Source: Lentisphaerota bacterium
GTDB taxonomy: Bacteria > Verrucomicrobiota > Kiritimatiellia > RFP12 > UBA1067
Direction: 5' to 3'
Assembly: GCA_022839525.1 (NCBI GenBank)
Contig: JALHET010000148.1
Span: 1 to 7,610 of the forward strand
DNA: 7,610 nt
Shown piece after piece: positions 1-6,260 of this stretch. The position numbers and the translations under genes were made by a program. The stretch's first letter is position 1. Each line of letters opens with the position of its first letter. Under the pieces are notes generated by a model, which ran no database searches, was not told the origin of the DNA, and saw only the letters and a list, made by a program, of their open reading frames with translations.

Positions 1-420
1 CTTGCCCGGCTCCTCGAAACGCGCCCGCATCTCGCCGTAGGTCTTCAGGCGCACCTGCGTCTTGCCATCCACGGTGCGCGTCGCGGCCTCGTTGCCGAAC
101 TCTTTCATGTAGGCGTCGAAGATGGTGCGCCCCACCTGAGGCGGCCAGCCCTTCGGCTTCTCTTCGACCGCACGCCAGTTGTCGGACTGATCGGCGAAGA
201 CGTTGTGCTCGCTGAGACTGATGAAGTCGTATCCGAGCGCCTTGTAGATGGAAACCGCCTGCTCCGGCAAGGCGAGTCCGTCCGACCAATAGGTGTGCAT
301 GTGAAGGTTACCGCGATACCAACGCGCCCCCTGTTGCTGTTTGGCGCCGCCCGTTGCGCAACCGGCCCAAACACCCATGCTCCCCGCCGCCGTCAAGCGT
401 AGAAAATCGCGTCTGCGCAT
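1..420 (-). CDS. Tat-exported PHP-domain phosphoesterase-like protein (3' end missing)
   Basis: The first 140 codons are visible; the gene continues off the left edge. The N-terminus carries a twin-arginine export signal: MRRRDFLRLTAAG contains R-R-x-F-L-R and is followed by a short hydrophobic stretch ending in AGC at Cys21. That Cys could be a lipobox, but Trp at -3 is atypical. The mature part opens with NLHMHTYWSDG (residues 38-48) and then SLSEHN (68-73). These match the first metal-binding motifs (HxH...D and E/D-H-N) of the PHP superfamily, whose members are metal-dependent phosphoesterases. The substrate cannot be told. Exported PHP proteins of this kind are usually annotated only as PHP-domain or CehA/McbA-like proteins. 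An in-frame ATG four codons upstream (432) is an alternative start. I chose the ATG at 420 because it begins the Tat signal and has GAGAGG just upstream. The export signal and PHP fold are well supported; the function is not. Confidence 0.85.
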   Translation of the reverse strand, partial: MRRRDFLRLTAAGSMGVWAGCATGGAKQQQGARWYRGNLHMHTYWSDGLALPEQAVSIYKALGYDFISLSEHNVFADQSDNWRAVEEKPKGWPPQVGRTIFDAYMKEFGNEAATRTVDGKTQVRLKTYGEMRARFEEPGK

Positions 421-816
421 CTGTCCTCTCATCTCTCTTTTCCTCTTTTCGTCCCCCCGGTGCCGGGATGCGTCCGGACACCCGACCGGCATCCGTAACC
501 CCGAACTAACCAATGTTTACCAGCATACCCCGCCTGACGGGTGTTTGTCCAGTCCGCTGATTTTGAGGAAATAGGGCGCGTAATTCGACGACAAGTAGCC
601 GTTGCCAAAGCAATGGTGCGCATGGCACCCCACATGGGGGAGCCACAGGACTCAAGCGGAAACTAGCGCGGTTGCTCACAGCGATCCACGCGAGAGAAAC
701 GGCCTAACGTGCAATGTACAAATACTCCCCTGTGCCGACACCCTATTCCCTTTCTATTGATTTTATGGCATTATGAAAATGCATTCCGATACCATAGTTT
801 GAAAAAAGGAGAACGC
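421..816. other. Intergenic region between the divergent PHP and HIRAN genes
   Basis: About 400 bases contain no credible coding sequence: the short open frames here lack ribosome binding sites, recognisable motifs and the codon bias of their neighbours. It should hold the promoters of both divergent genes, but I found no convincing -35/-10 pair on either strand. Composition falls to AT-rich between about 745 and 805, just before the HIRAN gene, which is where its promoter would be expected. The only other structure I see is one hairpin, listed separately. Confidence 0.6.
623..645. other. Imperfect hairpin of unknown role
   Basis: TGGC and CCCC on the left pair with GGGG and GCCA on the right around an ACAT loop, with a small internal bulge (A opposite GA). 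No T-run follows on either strand, so it is not a standard intrinsic terminator. It could be a protein-binding site or chance pairing in GC-rich DNA. Confidence 0.3.
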
Positions 817-2133
817 GTGTCTGCCGAAACCACTCCGGTGCCTAGCCCCGAAACCTCCCCTACTCTACTTTCCGGAAAGCTCGGTTGGATCCCGACTTGG
901 ATCGTGGGCCGACGCTATTACGCCTCAGTCCCTCCGGCCGACGCCGCCCTCCATTGCGAGCGCCAGCCCGACAACTCCCACGATGCCGACGCCATCGCCG
1001 TCTATGTGCCGGGCGGCGGCCAGGCGGGGCACCTGCCGCGCTACGATGCCTCCTACCTCGCGCCGCTGGTTGATCGCGGCATCGTGCGTCTGGAAGCGCG
1101 GCTGGCCGGCCCGGACGATCCGGACAACCGCACGCCGGTCCGGCTCGAAGTCTGGCCCGCCGAGCAGGTCGCCGATCTGGCCGGACGCTCCGCCGACACC
1201 GCCGAGGCCGTCTGGCACCATCAGCTTCTGGGGTTGTGGCAGAACCGGACGCGCTACACGCATACCGCGCTCGACGCATTTCGGGACGAGATGCGGCCGC
1301 TTTTCCATGCGGGCGGCCTGTGGCCCGAAACCCAGCTTTTCTACCGTCTGCTCAAAGGCACAGTCGCGGACGGCGTGGCGGCTGCCGAACAAGCCCGTCA
1401 GGAAGAGTTGAAGCGCAAGGCAGAAGAGGCCGAACGTCTGCATGCGGCGCAACTGGCCGAGTGCCGCTCCGCGATCGCCTGCAAGCCGTGCGGCCCGCTA
1501 CTGCCGTTCGGACATCTTTCCGTCCTGCCGTTACGCGCGGCGTTTCCGGCGGGGGTCATACCGCTCGCAACGGCCATACGCGAAGGCACCGCCGCGATCA
1601 CCTGCGGCACAGAGAGCGACTCCCTGTGCAAGTTGCAGATGCGGGTCGAGAAGGGACACTGCGTGTTGGCGGTGCAACATGAGGAACTCGATACCACGCT
1701 CGGCCGCGTCCGGGTTCTGCACAACACCGCATTCGCGCCCGGACTTGTGTCGAAAGAGCTGCTTTACGTCGTAAAGACCGAGCGCGGCGCGTCCAAGGGG
1801 CGCCGACCGGTTTTCCTGACCGATGCCGTCATGCCGGAGCCCGCCCTGCCCGAACTGCCGAAAGAGGCCACCGGGCTTGCCCTCTTCCGTGGCGCGAAGC
1901 CGCTGGAGATCGTGCTCTTCGCGCATCCCGACTGCGCGGTCGCGGCGCTGCCCCTGTTGCGTAAACGTTCGTGGCACCTCAAACCCGCCACGCCCGTGCC
2001 GTCGGCAACCGAGGCCTTCGCCGCGATCCAGCCCATTTTTCTCGACACGGCGTTCAGCATGAACCTGCCCTACCTCAGCTTCACCGGCACCGCCCCCAAG
2101 ACGACGCATGCAAAAAGAAGAGGATGTGCATGA
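817..2133 (+). CDS. HIRAN-domain protein with ARPP-1-like C-terminal domain
   Basis: The product is 438 residues from a GTG start at 817, chosen because AAAGGAGA lies 5 bases upstream; the open frame extends back to 709 without another ribosome binding site. Residues about 27-112 form a HIRAN domain. IVGRRYY (29-35) is followed by the hallmark R-x-P-x-N-x-x-D-x-x-A-I-x-V pattern at 49-62 (R49, P51, N53, D56, A59, I60, V62) and then GHLPR (71-75). HIRAN domains bind DNA, notably 3' single-stranded ends in the eukaryotic HLTF helicase. Bacterial stand-alone versions are mostly uncharacterised. A charged helix rich in Glu, Lys and Arg (about 184-215) may form a coiled coil and links to a second domain. 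Its start, LSVLPLR through LHNTAFAPG (about 234-309), resembles the ARPP-1 family pattern from memory; this assignment is tentative. There is no helicase or nuclease motif. It converges on the HEPN gene downstream. Confidence 0.8.
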   Translation: MSAETTPVPSPETSPTLLSGKLGWIPTWIVGRRYYASVPPADAALHCERQPDNSHDADAIAVYVPGGGQAGHLPRYDASYLAPLVDRGIVRLEARLAGPDDPDNRTPVRLEVWPAEQVADLAGRSADTAEAVWHHQLLGLWQNRTRYTHTALDAFRDEMRPLFHAGGLWPETQLFYRLLKGTVADGVAAAEQARQEELKRKAEEAERLHAAQLAECRSAIACKPCGPLLPFGHLSVLPLRAAFPAGVIPLATAIREGTAAITCGTESDSLCKLQMRVEKGHCVLAVQHEELDTTLGRVRVLHNTAFAPGLVSKELLYVVKTERGASKGRRPVFLTDAVMPEPALPELPKEATGLALFRGAKPLEIVLFAHPDCAVAALPLLRKRSWHLKPATPVPSATEAFAAIQPIFLDTAFSMNLPYLSFTGTAPKTTHAKRRGCA

Positions 2134-2275
2134 ATTGAAACCCAACCAGGGAATTGGGGGCGTAATATCAGGGCGCAACCGGTTCGGCTTCGACTGCCCT
2201 CTCCGCCTGTCTTTTCTGGTAATTCTTTGCATTCTCGATCTTGTCATTCATGTGTCACACTCTTTGCTTTTGATC

Positions 2276-2662
2276 TTACGTGAAATTGATAAAAAACTGT
2301 CGCAATTTTTCTGCGTCGTCTAAACATGGCACTAGGTCTGGTCCAGTTACATCCTCGGGATTGTAATCCGCCTTTACTCTGGCCATGCGTAATCGGTTGA
2401 GTGCACGAACAAACTTGCCTTCCGCGCTACGGTTATAGTCATCGACGATCTTGCGTACGACCTTGTGCTTCGAGTTTTCGTTTCCTTCTTCGTCGGCCCT
2501 GTACTTCGGCAACAGATCCTGTGCCTCTGCAAAACCATAAACAGCCTGAAGAACGGAATAATAGAGACTATGTGCTGCGGGATTGAAATATCCGGCCTCC
2601 GCACACTCCATCCCATCGGCCCAAAAGGCGGCTGACTTCTTTTCAAACGGGTTCGCCATCAT
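2276..2662 (-). CDS. HEPN-domain (UPF0332-like) small protein
   Basis: A 128-residue, mostly helical protein. The pattern NPAAHSLYYSVLQAVYGFAEA (27-47, first HEPN helix pair), then KHKVV (65-69), then LRMARVKADY (91-100, with R95, D99, Y100) is that of the UPF0332/HEPN group. Those proteins are often paired with an MNT nucleotidyltransferase in toxin-antitoxin-like modules or act in defence. The canonical R-x4-6-H RNase motif of active HEPN toxins is not evident; this subgroup carries R-x3-D-Y at that place, so RNase activity should not be assumed. The ATG at 2662 is preferred over the GTG at 2674, because GGAG (2669-2672) sits 6 bases before it. No MNT partner is seen on either side. The gene is visibly more AT-rich than its neighbours, which suggests separate ancestry. 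It converges tail-to-tail with the HIRAN gene, with about 140 bases between them. Confidence 0.75.
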   Translation of the reverse strand: MMANPFEKKSAAFWADGMECAEAGYFNPAAHSLYYSVLQAVYGFAEAQDLLPKYRADEEGNENSKHKVVRKIVDDYNRSAEGKFVRALNRLRMARVKADYNPEDVTGPDLVPCLDDAEKLRQFFINFT

Positions 2663-2717
2663 CCACCGCTCCACCGATGTGAGTTAGTTTTTCACATAAA
2701 TCGGTTGTCATTAATTG

Positions 2718-2740
2718 GAAACCGGTTCCTGAAACCGTTC
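2718..2740. repeat. Tandem near-repeat of GAAACCG(G)TTC
   Basis: GAAACCGGTTC (2718-2728) is followed by GAAACCGTTC (2731-2740), two copies differing by one G. The first contains the palindrome AACCGGTT. They lie about 60 to 80 bases upstream of the HEPN start codon, a plausible position for an operator, but no regulator is identifiable and chance is possible. Confidence 0.3.
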
Positions 2741-2805
2741 AACCAACCGTCCCGGGGCACTGACCGTTGAAGGGGGCGGCTGGTTTCCGGCCCGTGCCGA
2801 ACCGC

Positions 2806-2822
2806 CGAAACCGCCCGTTTCG
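2806..2822. other. Perfect hairpin CGAAAC/GTTTCG
   Basis: A 6-base-pair perfect inverted repeat with a 5-base loop (CGCCC), in the spacer between the HEPN gene and the tRNA terminator. GAAACCG, the repeat unit seen at 2718-2740, recurs in its left arm. No T-run follows. Its role is unknown. Confidence 0.3.
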
Positions 2823-2877
2823 ACGCTGTGAGCATCCCCGAAAAAAGCCCTGGGACGTTGCCATAGATTGCGAACAC

Positions 2878-2908
2878 AAAAAAAACGCGCAACGTATTCC
2901 GTTACGCG
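2878..2908 (-). terminator. Intrinsic terminator of tRNA-Ala
   Basis: Read on the minus strand, CGCGTAACG pairs with CGTTGCGCG (9 pairs, one of them G-T) around a 5-base loop, and eight T residues follow directly. It lies 19 bases beyond the tRNA 3' end and is a textbook rho-independent terminator. Confidence 0.9.
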
Positions 2909-2927
2909 GTTTTCCAAAATTTGCAAG

Positions 2928-3003
<76 letters not shown>

Positions 3004-3032
3004 ACAAGCCTTTTCAGGCAAAAAGCGGAGGT

Positions 3033-3061
3033 ATTTAACCATTCCCCCGCACCAATGTCAA
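3033..3061 (-). promoter_or_regulatory. Sigma70-type promoter of tRNA-Ala
   Basis: On the minus strand, a perfect TTGACA -35 box (3056-3061) is separated by 17 bases from TTAAAT (3033-3038). Transcription would start near 3026, leaving a leader of roughly 20 bases before the tRNA. Confidence 0.75.
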
Positions 3062-3102
3062 CTGCGCCCGCCGATATTTTTTGAGCCTTTCCTCCTTGCG
3101 CA

Positions 3103-3133
3103 TTGCCAATCCGGCGCAGATCAGTTATATAAT
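3103..3133 (+). promoter_or_regulatory. Probable promoter of guaB
   Basis: TTGCCA (3103-3108) precedes an AT-rich -10 region containing both TATATA (3126-3131, 17-base spacing) and a perfect TATAAT (3128-3133, 19-base spacing). The guaB start codon is about 30 bases further on. It is back-to-back with the tRNA-Ala promoter on the other strand. Confidence 0.65.
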
Positions 3134-3164
3134 AATGGGAAAGCGAAAGGGTCGGAGGTCTTCT

Positions 3165-4658
3165 ATGCATGTCAATTCTCAGGTTACCGCTTTCATGAAG
3201 CAGTTCCCCTATGAGGGACTGACGTTCGATGATGTCACTCTCGTTACGCGATACGCGGATTTTCTCCCGGACGAGACCAACCTGGCCTCCCGGTTCACCA
3301 GCCGCATCACGCTCAACATCCCCTTTGCCAGCGCCGCGATGGACACCGTCACCGAGGCGGGCATGGCGATCGCCATGGCGATGCTCGGGGGCATCGGCGT
3401 GATCCACAAAAACCTGCCGCCCGAGAGCCAGGCCCAACATGTGCGCCGCGTGAAGCACCACCTCAACGGACTCATCATGAGGCCCGTGGTCTTCCACGTC
3501 AGCGACACGCTGGCCTACATCCGCGACTACCGCGAGGAGCACCACCTCTCGTTCAGCGGGTTCCCGATCCTTGACGACCAGAACCGGCTCGCGGGCATCG
3601 TGACGTCCAGCGACATCCGTTTCGCCAAAAAGACGGCGACCCGGGTCTCGGACGTGATGACCACCCGCGTCATCACCGCCGCTCCGGGAACCACGCTGGA
3701 ACAGGCTTACGCCATCATGATGGAAAACAAGATCGGTAAGCTCCCGCTTGTTGACCGCGACGGCCAGCTCGTCGGCCTCTACTCCTTTACCGACGTGCTG
3801 GATCTGGTGGAGAACGCCCAGCCCCTCTACACCCGCGACGGCCGTTACCGCCTGCGCGTGGCCGCGGCAGTCAGCGCGGACGACCACAACCGCATGGAGC
3901 TGCTCGCGGAAGAGGAGGTCGACGTGGTGGTGGTCGACAGCGCCCACGGCCACTCCAAGGGCATTCTCGACATGGTGACGTGGATCACCCGGCACTACCC
4001 CGACATCGACGTGGTCGGCGGAAACGTGGCCACGGGCGAAGGAGCCCTGGCCCTGATGAAGGCCGGCGCGCATGCCGTCAAGGTCGGCATCGGCCCCGGC
4101 TCCATCTGCACCACGCGGGTCGTGTGCGGCGTCGGCATCCCGCAGATCACCGCCGTTTACAACGCGGCGCAGGCGGTCGGCGACGCGATCCCGGTCATCG
4201 CCGACGGCGGCGTCCGCCACTCGGGCGATGTGCCCAAGGCGCTGGTCGCGGGCGCGGACACCGTGATGCTCGGCTCGATCCTCGCGGGCACCGAAGAGAG
4301 CCCCGGCGAAAAGATCATCCACGAGGGCCGCCATTACGTCGTCTACCGCGGCATGGGCAGCCTGGCCGCCATGAAGGAGAGCAAAGGGAGCCGCCAGCGC
4401 TACGGGCAGGATAACGTGAGAGAGGATAACCTCGTGCCGCAGGGCATCGAGGGCATCGTGCCGCTGGCCGGTTCGGTCAAAAAGATCATGACCCAATTCT
4501 GCGGCGGCCTGCGCTCTTCGCTTGGCTACTGCGGCACGCGCACGATCCCCGAACTCAAACGCGACGGGATCTTCTACCGCGTCACGAACGCGGGCGTGCG
4601 CGAAGCCCATCCGCACGATGTGAAAATCATCAAGGAGGCTCCCAACTACCGTTCGTAA
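3165..4658 (+). CDS. guaB: Inosine-5'-monophosphate dehydrogenase
   Basis: This 497-residue enzyme oxidises IMP to XMP with NAD+, the committed step of GTP synthesis, in the cytoplasm. Its length is normal for bacterial IMPDH. The N-terminus has the family signature [10 protein letters not shown] (18-27) and [17 protein letters not shown]. Two CBS domains are inserted at about 105-212. The NAD and IMP sites follow: [19 protein letters not shown], and the catalytic loop GPGSICTTR with the nucleophile Cys315. Then come [10 protein letters not shown] for IMP phosphate binding, [10 protein letters not shown], and the mobile flap with catalytic Arg412-Tyr413. The ATG at 3165 is preceded by GGAGGT at 5-base spacing, so the longer open frame from 3081 is not the true start. 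There is no guaA next door; the gene stands alone, with no clear terminator before the next promoter. Nothing is missing or broken. Confidence 0.97.
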   Translation: MHVNSQVTAFMKQFPYEGLTFDDVTLVTRYADFLPDETNLASRFTSRITLNIPFASAAMDTVTEAGMAIAMAMLGGIGVIHKNLPPESQAQHVRRVKHHLNGLIMRPVVFHVSDTLAYIRDYREEHHLSFSGFPILDDQNRLAGIVTSSDIRFAKKTATRVSDVMTTRVITAAPGTTLEQAYAIMMENKIGKLPLVDRDGQLVGLYSFTDVLDLVENAQPLYTRDGRYRLRVAAAVSADDHNRMELLAEEEVDVVVVDSAHGHSKGILDMVTWITRHYPDIDVVGGNVATGEGALALMKAGAHAVKVGIGPGSICTTRVVCGVGIPQITAVYNAAQAVGDAIPVIADGGVRHSGDVPKALVAGADTVMLGSILAGTEESPGEKIIHEGRHYVVYRGMGSLAAMKESKGSRQRYGQDNVREDNLVPQGIEGIVPLAGSVKKIMTQFCGGLRSSLGYCGTRTIPELKRDGIFYRVTNAGVREAHPHDVKIIKEAPNYRS

Positions 4659-4712
4659 GGGCCTCGCCCGCAGCATGCGTGAAAAAAAATTAAATAAGTT
4701 GAATAGACACGC

Positions 4713-4741
4713 TTGACAAGATCGTCAAACAGGCGTAATAG
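4713..4741 (+). promoter_or_regulatory. Probable promoter of the aminomutase gene
   Basis: A perfect TTGACA (4713-4718) is followed after 17 bases by TAATAG (4736-4741). The -35 box lies within an inverted repeat, TTGAC-AAGATC-GTCAA (4713-4728), which could act as an operator. Transcription would begin close to the first leader hairpin, whose left arm overlaps the -10 box. Confidence 0.55.
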
Positions 4742-4799
4742 GATGCCGCAAAAGGGCATCCTATGCCGTGTGGTAACACGGTCAGGAAACGAGGCCTGA
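4738..4799 (+). promoter_or_regulatory. Structured leader with three consecutive hairpins upstream of kamA
   Basis: Three perfect stems lie end to end just before the aminomutase ribosome binding site. Stem 1 is 10 pairs (4738-4747 with 4755-4764, loop GCAAAAG). Stem 2 is 6 pairs (CCGTGT 4766-4771 with ACACGG 4776-4781, loop GGTA). Stem 3 is 5 pairs (TCAGG 4782-4786 with CCTGA 4795-4799, loop AAACGAGG). The ribosome binding site AAGGAG (4806-4811) begins 7 bases after stem 3. No T-run follows any stem, so none is an ordinary terminator. It matches no riboswitch class that I recognise. If transcription starts downstream of the -10 at 4736-4741, the left arm of stem 1 would be only partly transcribed; it may then be a DNA-level inverted repeat or come from an upstream start. 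Confidence 0.5.
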
Positions 4800-4817
4800 T
4801 TTGACAAGGAGTTTGCT

Positions 4818-6119
4818 GTGTACGGTGTGCCTTTGCACGCGATGCAGTTGAGCTTGCGCCTGGACGACCAGGAAGAGGAACCTTCACAAAGAGGGTCGCC
4901 TCATTTTTCTTTAGCGGTTCCCTCCGTGGGCAAACCGCGACTGACGACACTTCCAAAGCTGCCGGCCCGTAACCGCGCCCTGAGGATGAGTCCCCAGTGC
5001 CGCGCATTCCGTAACCTGTTCTTCCCCCAAGCGACAGATCAGCAATGGTCCGACTGGCGGTGGCAAATCCAGAACCGGATCAAGAGTCTCGCGACCGTCC
5101 GGCGCATGATCCGCCTCACGGCGGAAGAACAGAAGGCGCTGGAACTGGCAGGCAACATGCTTCCCATGGCGGTCACCCCGCACTACATGGGCCTCATCTC
5201 CGCCACGGATCCTGACCAGGCCATCCGCCGCTCGATGATCCCGACGGTGTACGAGATGCGGCGCTGCCCGGGCGAAGCGGACGACCCGCTCGGCGAAGAG
5301 CATCAGAGCCCGGTTCCCGGGCTGATCCACCGCTATCCCGACCGGGTGCTGCTGCTGGCGACCGACTTCTGTTCGTCCTACTGCCGTTACTGCACGCGCT
5401 CCCGCGTGGTCGGCCATGGTGCGATCACCCCCAGCACGCGCCGCCTTCAGATGATCTTCGAGTACATCCGGAGCAAGCCGCAGATCCGCGACGTGCTGGT
5501 CTCCGGCGGCGACCCGCTGACTTTAAGCGACGACCGGATCGAGTTCATCCTTTCAAGCCTCCGCGCCATCCCGCACGTTGAGATCATCCGCCTCGGCACC
5601 AAGGTCGCGACCGTTCTGCCGCAGCGCATCACGCCCCAGCTCACGCGCATGTTGCGCAAGTACCACCCGCTCTGGATGAGCCTGCATTTCCTGCACCCCG
5701 ACGAATGCTGCCATGAAACGCAGAGGGCGTGCGGCCTGCTGGCGGACGCGGGCATCCCGCTGGGTTCTCAGACGGTTCTGCTCAAGGGCATGAACGATAA
5801 CGCCGACATCATGAGGCGTCTCGTCCACAACCTGATGAAGATGCGGGTCAAGCCGTACTACATCTATCAGTGCGACCCGATCTCCGGCTCCGAACACTTC
5901 CGCACCCCCGTCTCAAAAGGCGTGGAAATCATCCGCAGCCTGCGGGGCCATACCACCGGGTACGCGGTGCCGACCTATGTGATTGACGCGCCCGGCGGCG
6001 GCGGCAAGATTCCCCTCTCCCCCGACTACGTGGCGGGGAAGGACGCCGAGGGCAACCTGCGTCTCACCAACTACGAGGGCGGGACCTACCAGTACCCGGA
6101 CTACGTGAATGACCATTGA
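4818..6119 (+). CDS. kamA: L-lysine 2,3-aminomutase (KamA family radical SAM enzyme)
   Basis: A 433-residue radical-SAM, PLP-dependent enzyme predicted to convert L-lysine to L-beta-lysine. The GTG start is set by AAGGAG at 6-base spacing. Residues 1 to about 60 are an extra, probably disordered N-terminal segment. The conserved enzyme follows (WSDWRWQIQNRIKS, then SPVPGLIHRYPDRVLLLATD). The [4Fe-4S]/SAM motif C-x3-C-x2-C is Cys185, Cys189 and Cys192, with Arg194 at the position that contacts the lysine carboxylate. SGGDPL is the SAM-binding loop. Lys397 in DAPGGGGK is the PLP lysine. Asp353 and Asp390 match the two Asp that bind the lysine side-chain amine in the Clostridium enzyme; glutamate aminomutases replace them, so lysine is the likely substrate. 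The C-terminal CxCxxC zinc ligands of the clostridial enzyme are absent. It is longer than EpmB/YjeK and its cysteine motif is of the KAM type. No ablB-type acetyltransferase is seen in the window. Confidence 0.9.
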   Translation: MYGVPLHAMQLSLRLDDQEEEPSQRGSPHFSLAVPSVGKPRLTTLPKLPARNRALRMSPQCRAFRNLFFPQATDQQWSDWRWQIQNRIKSLATVRRMIRLTAEEQKALELAGNMLPMAVTPHYMGLISATDPDQAIRRSMIPTVYEMRRCPGEADDPLGEEHQSPVPGLIHRYPDRVLLLATDFCSSYCRYCTRSRVVGHGAITPSTRRLQMIFEYIRSKPQIRDVLVSGGDPLTLSDDRIEFILSSLRAIPHVEIIRLGTKVATVLPQRITPQLTRMLRKYHPLWMSLHFLHPDECCHETQRACGLLADAGIPLGSQTVLLKGMNDNADIMRRLVHNLMKMRVKPYYIYQCDPISGSEHFRTPVSKGVEIIRSLRGHTTGYAVPTYVIDAPGGGGKIPLSPDYVAGKDAEGNLRLTNYEGGTYQYPDYVNDH

Positions 6120-6163
6120 TCAACCTTGTTCAAAAGTGCTGAGACCGCGCGAAAGAACGCGAG

Positions 6164-6202
6164 GGGCGGAGAAAAAGTTTCCCGCCCGGCAAAGAGTGCC
6201 GG
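6164..6202 (+). other. Paired inverted repeats in the kamA/ATP-grasp spacer
   Basis: GGGCGG (6164-6169) pairs with CCGCCC (6182-6187), and CCGGCA (6186-6191) pairs with TGCCGG (6197-6202, loop AAGAG). The two stems share bases 6186-6187, so at full length they compete. A smaller CGCG-AAAGAA-CGCG stem lies just upstream. The spacer is about 140 bases long. No T-run follows, so this is not a standard terminator; an RNA-processing or translational-control element is possible but unproven. Confidence 0.35.
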
Positions 6203-6260
6203 ATGACCGCTCTTGCTGTTGAAAACGGATCATTCCCTGTTGGATAGTGGACATTCGAGT

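Noticed and set aside
1531..2247. A 238-codon minus-strand frame opposite the HIRAN gene
   Set aside because: It has the composition of an antisense shadow, and the plus-strand HIRAN signature is clear.
2108..2323. A 71-codon plus-strand frame after the HIRAN gene
   Set aside because: It overlaps the HIRAN 3' end and the HEPN 3' end on the other strand, has no convincing ribosome binding site and no recognisable motif.
4738..4764. Stem 1 as the intrinsic terminator of guaB
   Set aside because: The 10-pair stem is not followed by a T-run, and it overlaps the -10 box of a promoter with a perfect -35.
4738..4799. Leader as a known riboswitch (lysine, SAM, cobalamin, glycine, guanidine-II, preQ1)
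   Set aside because: The conserved core sequences of these classes are not present. ACGA appears in the loop of stem 3, but the paired ACGR hairpins of guanidine-II are missing.
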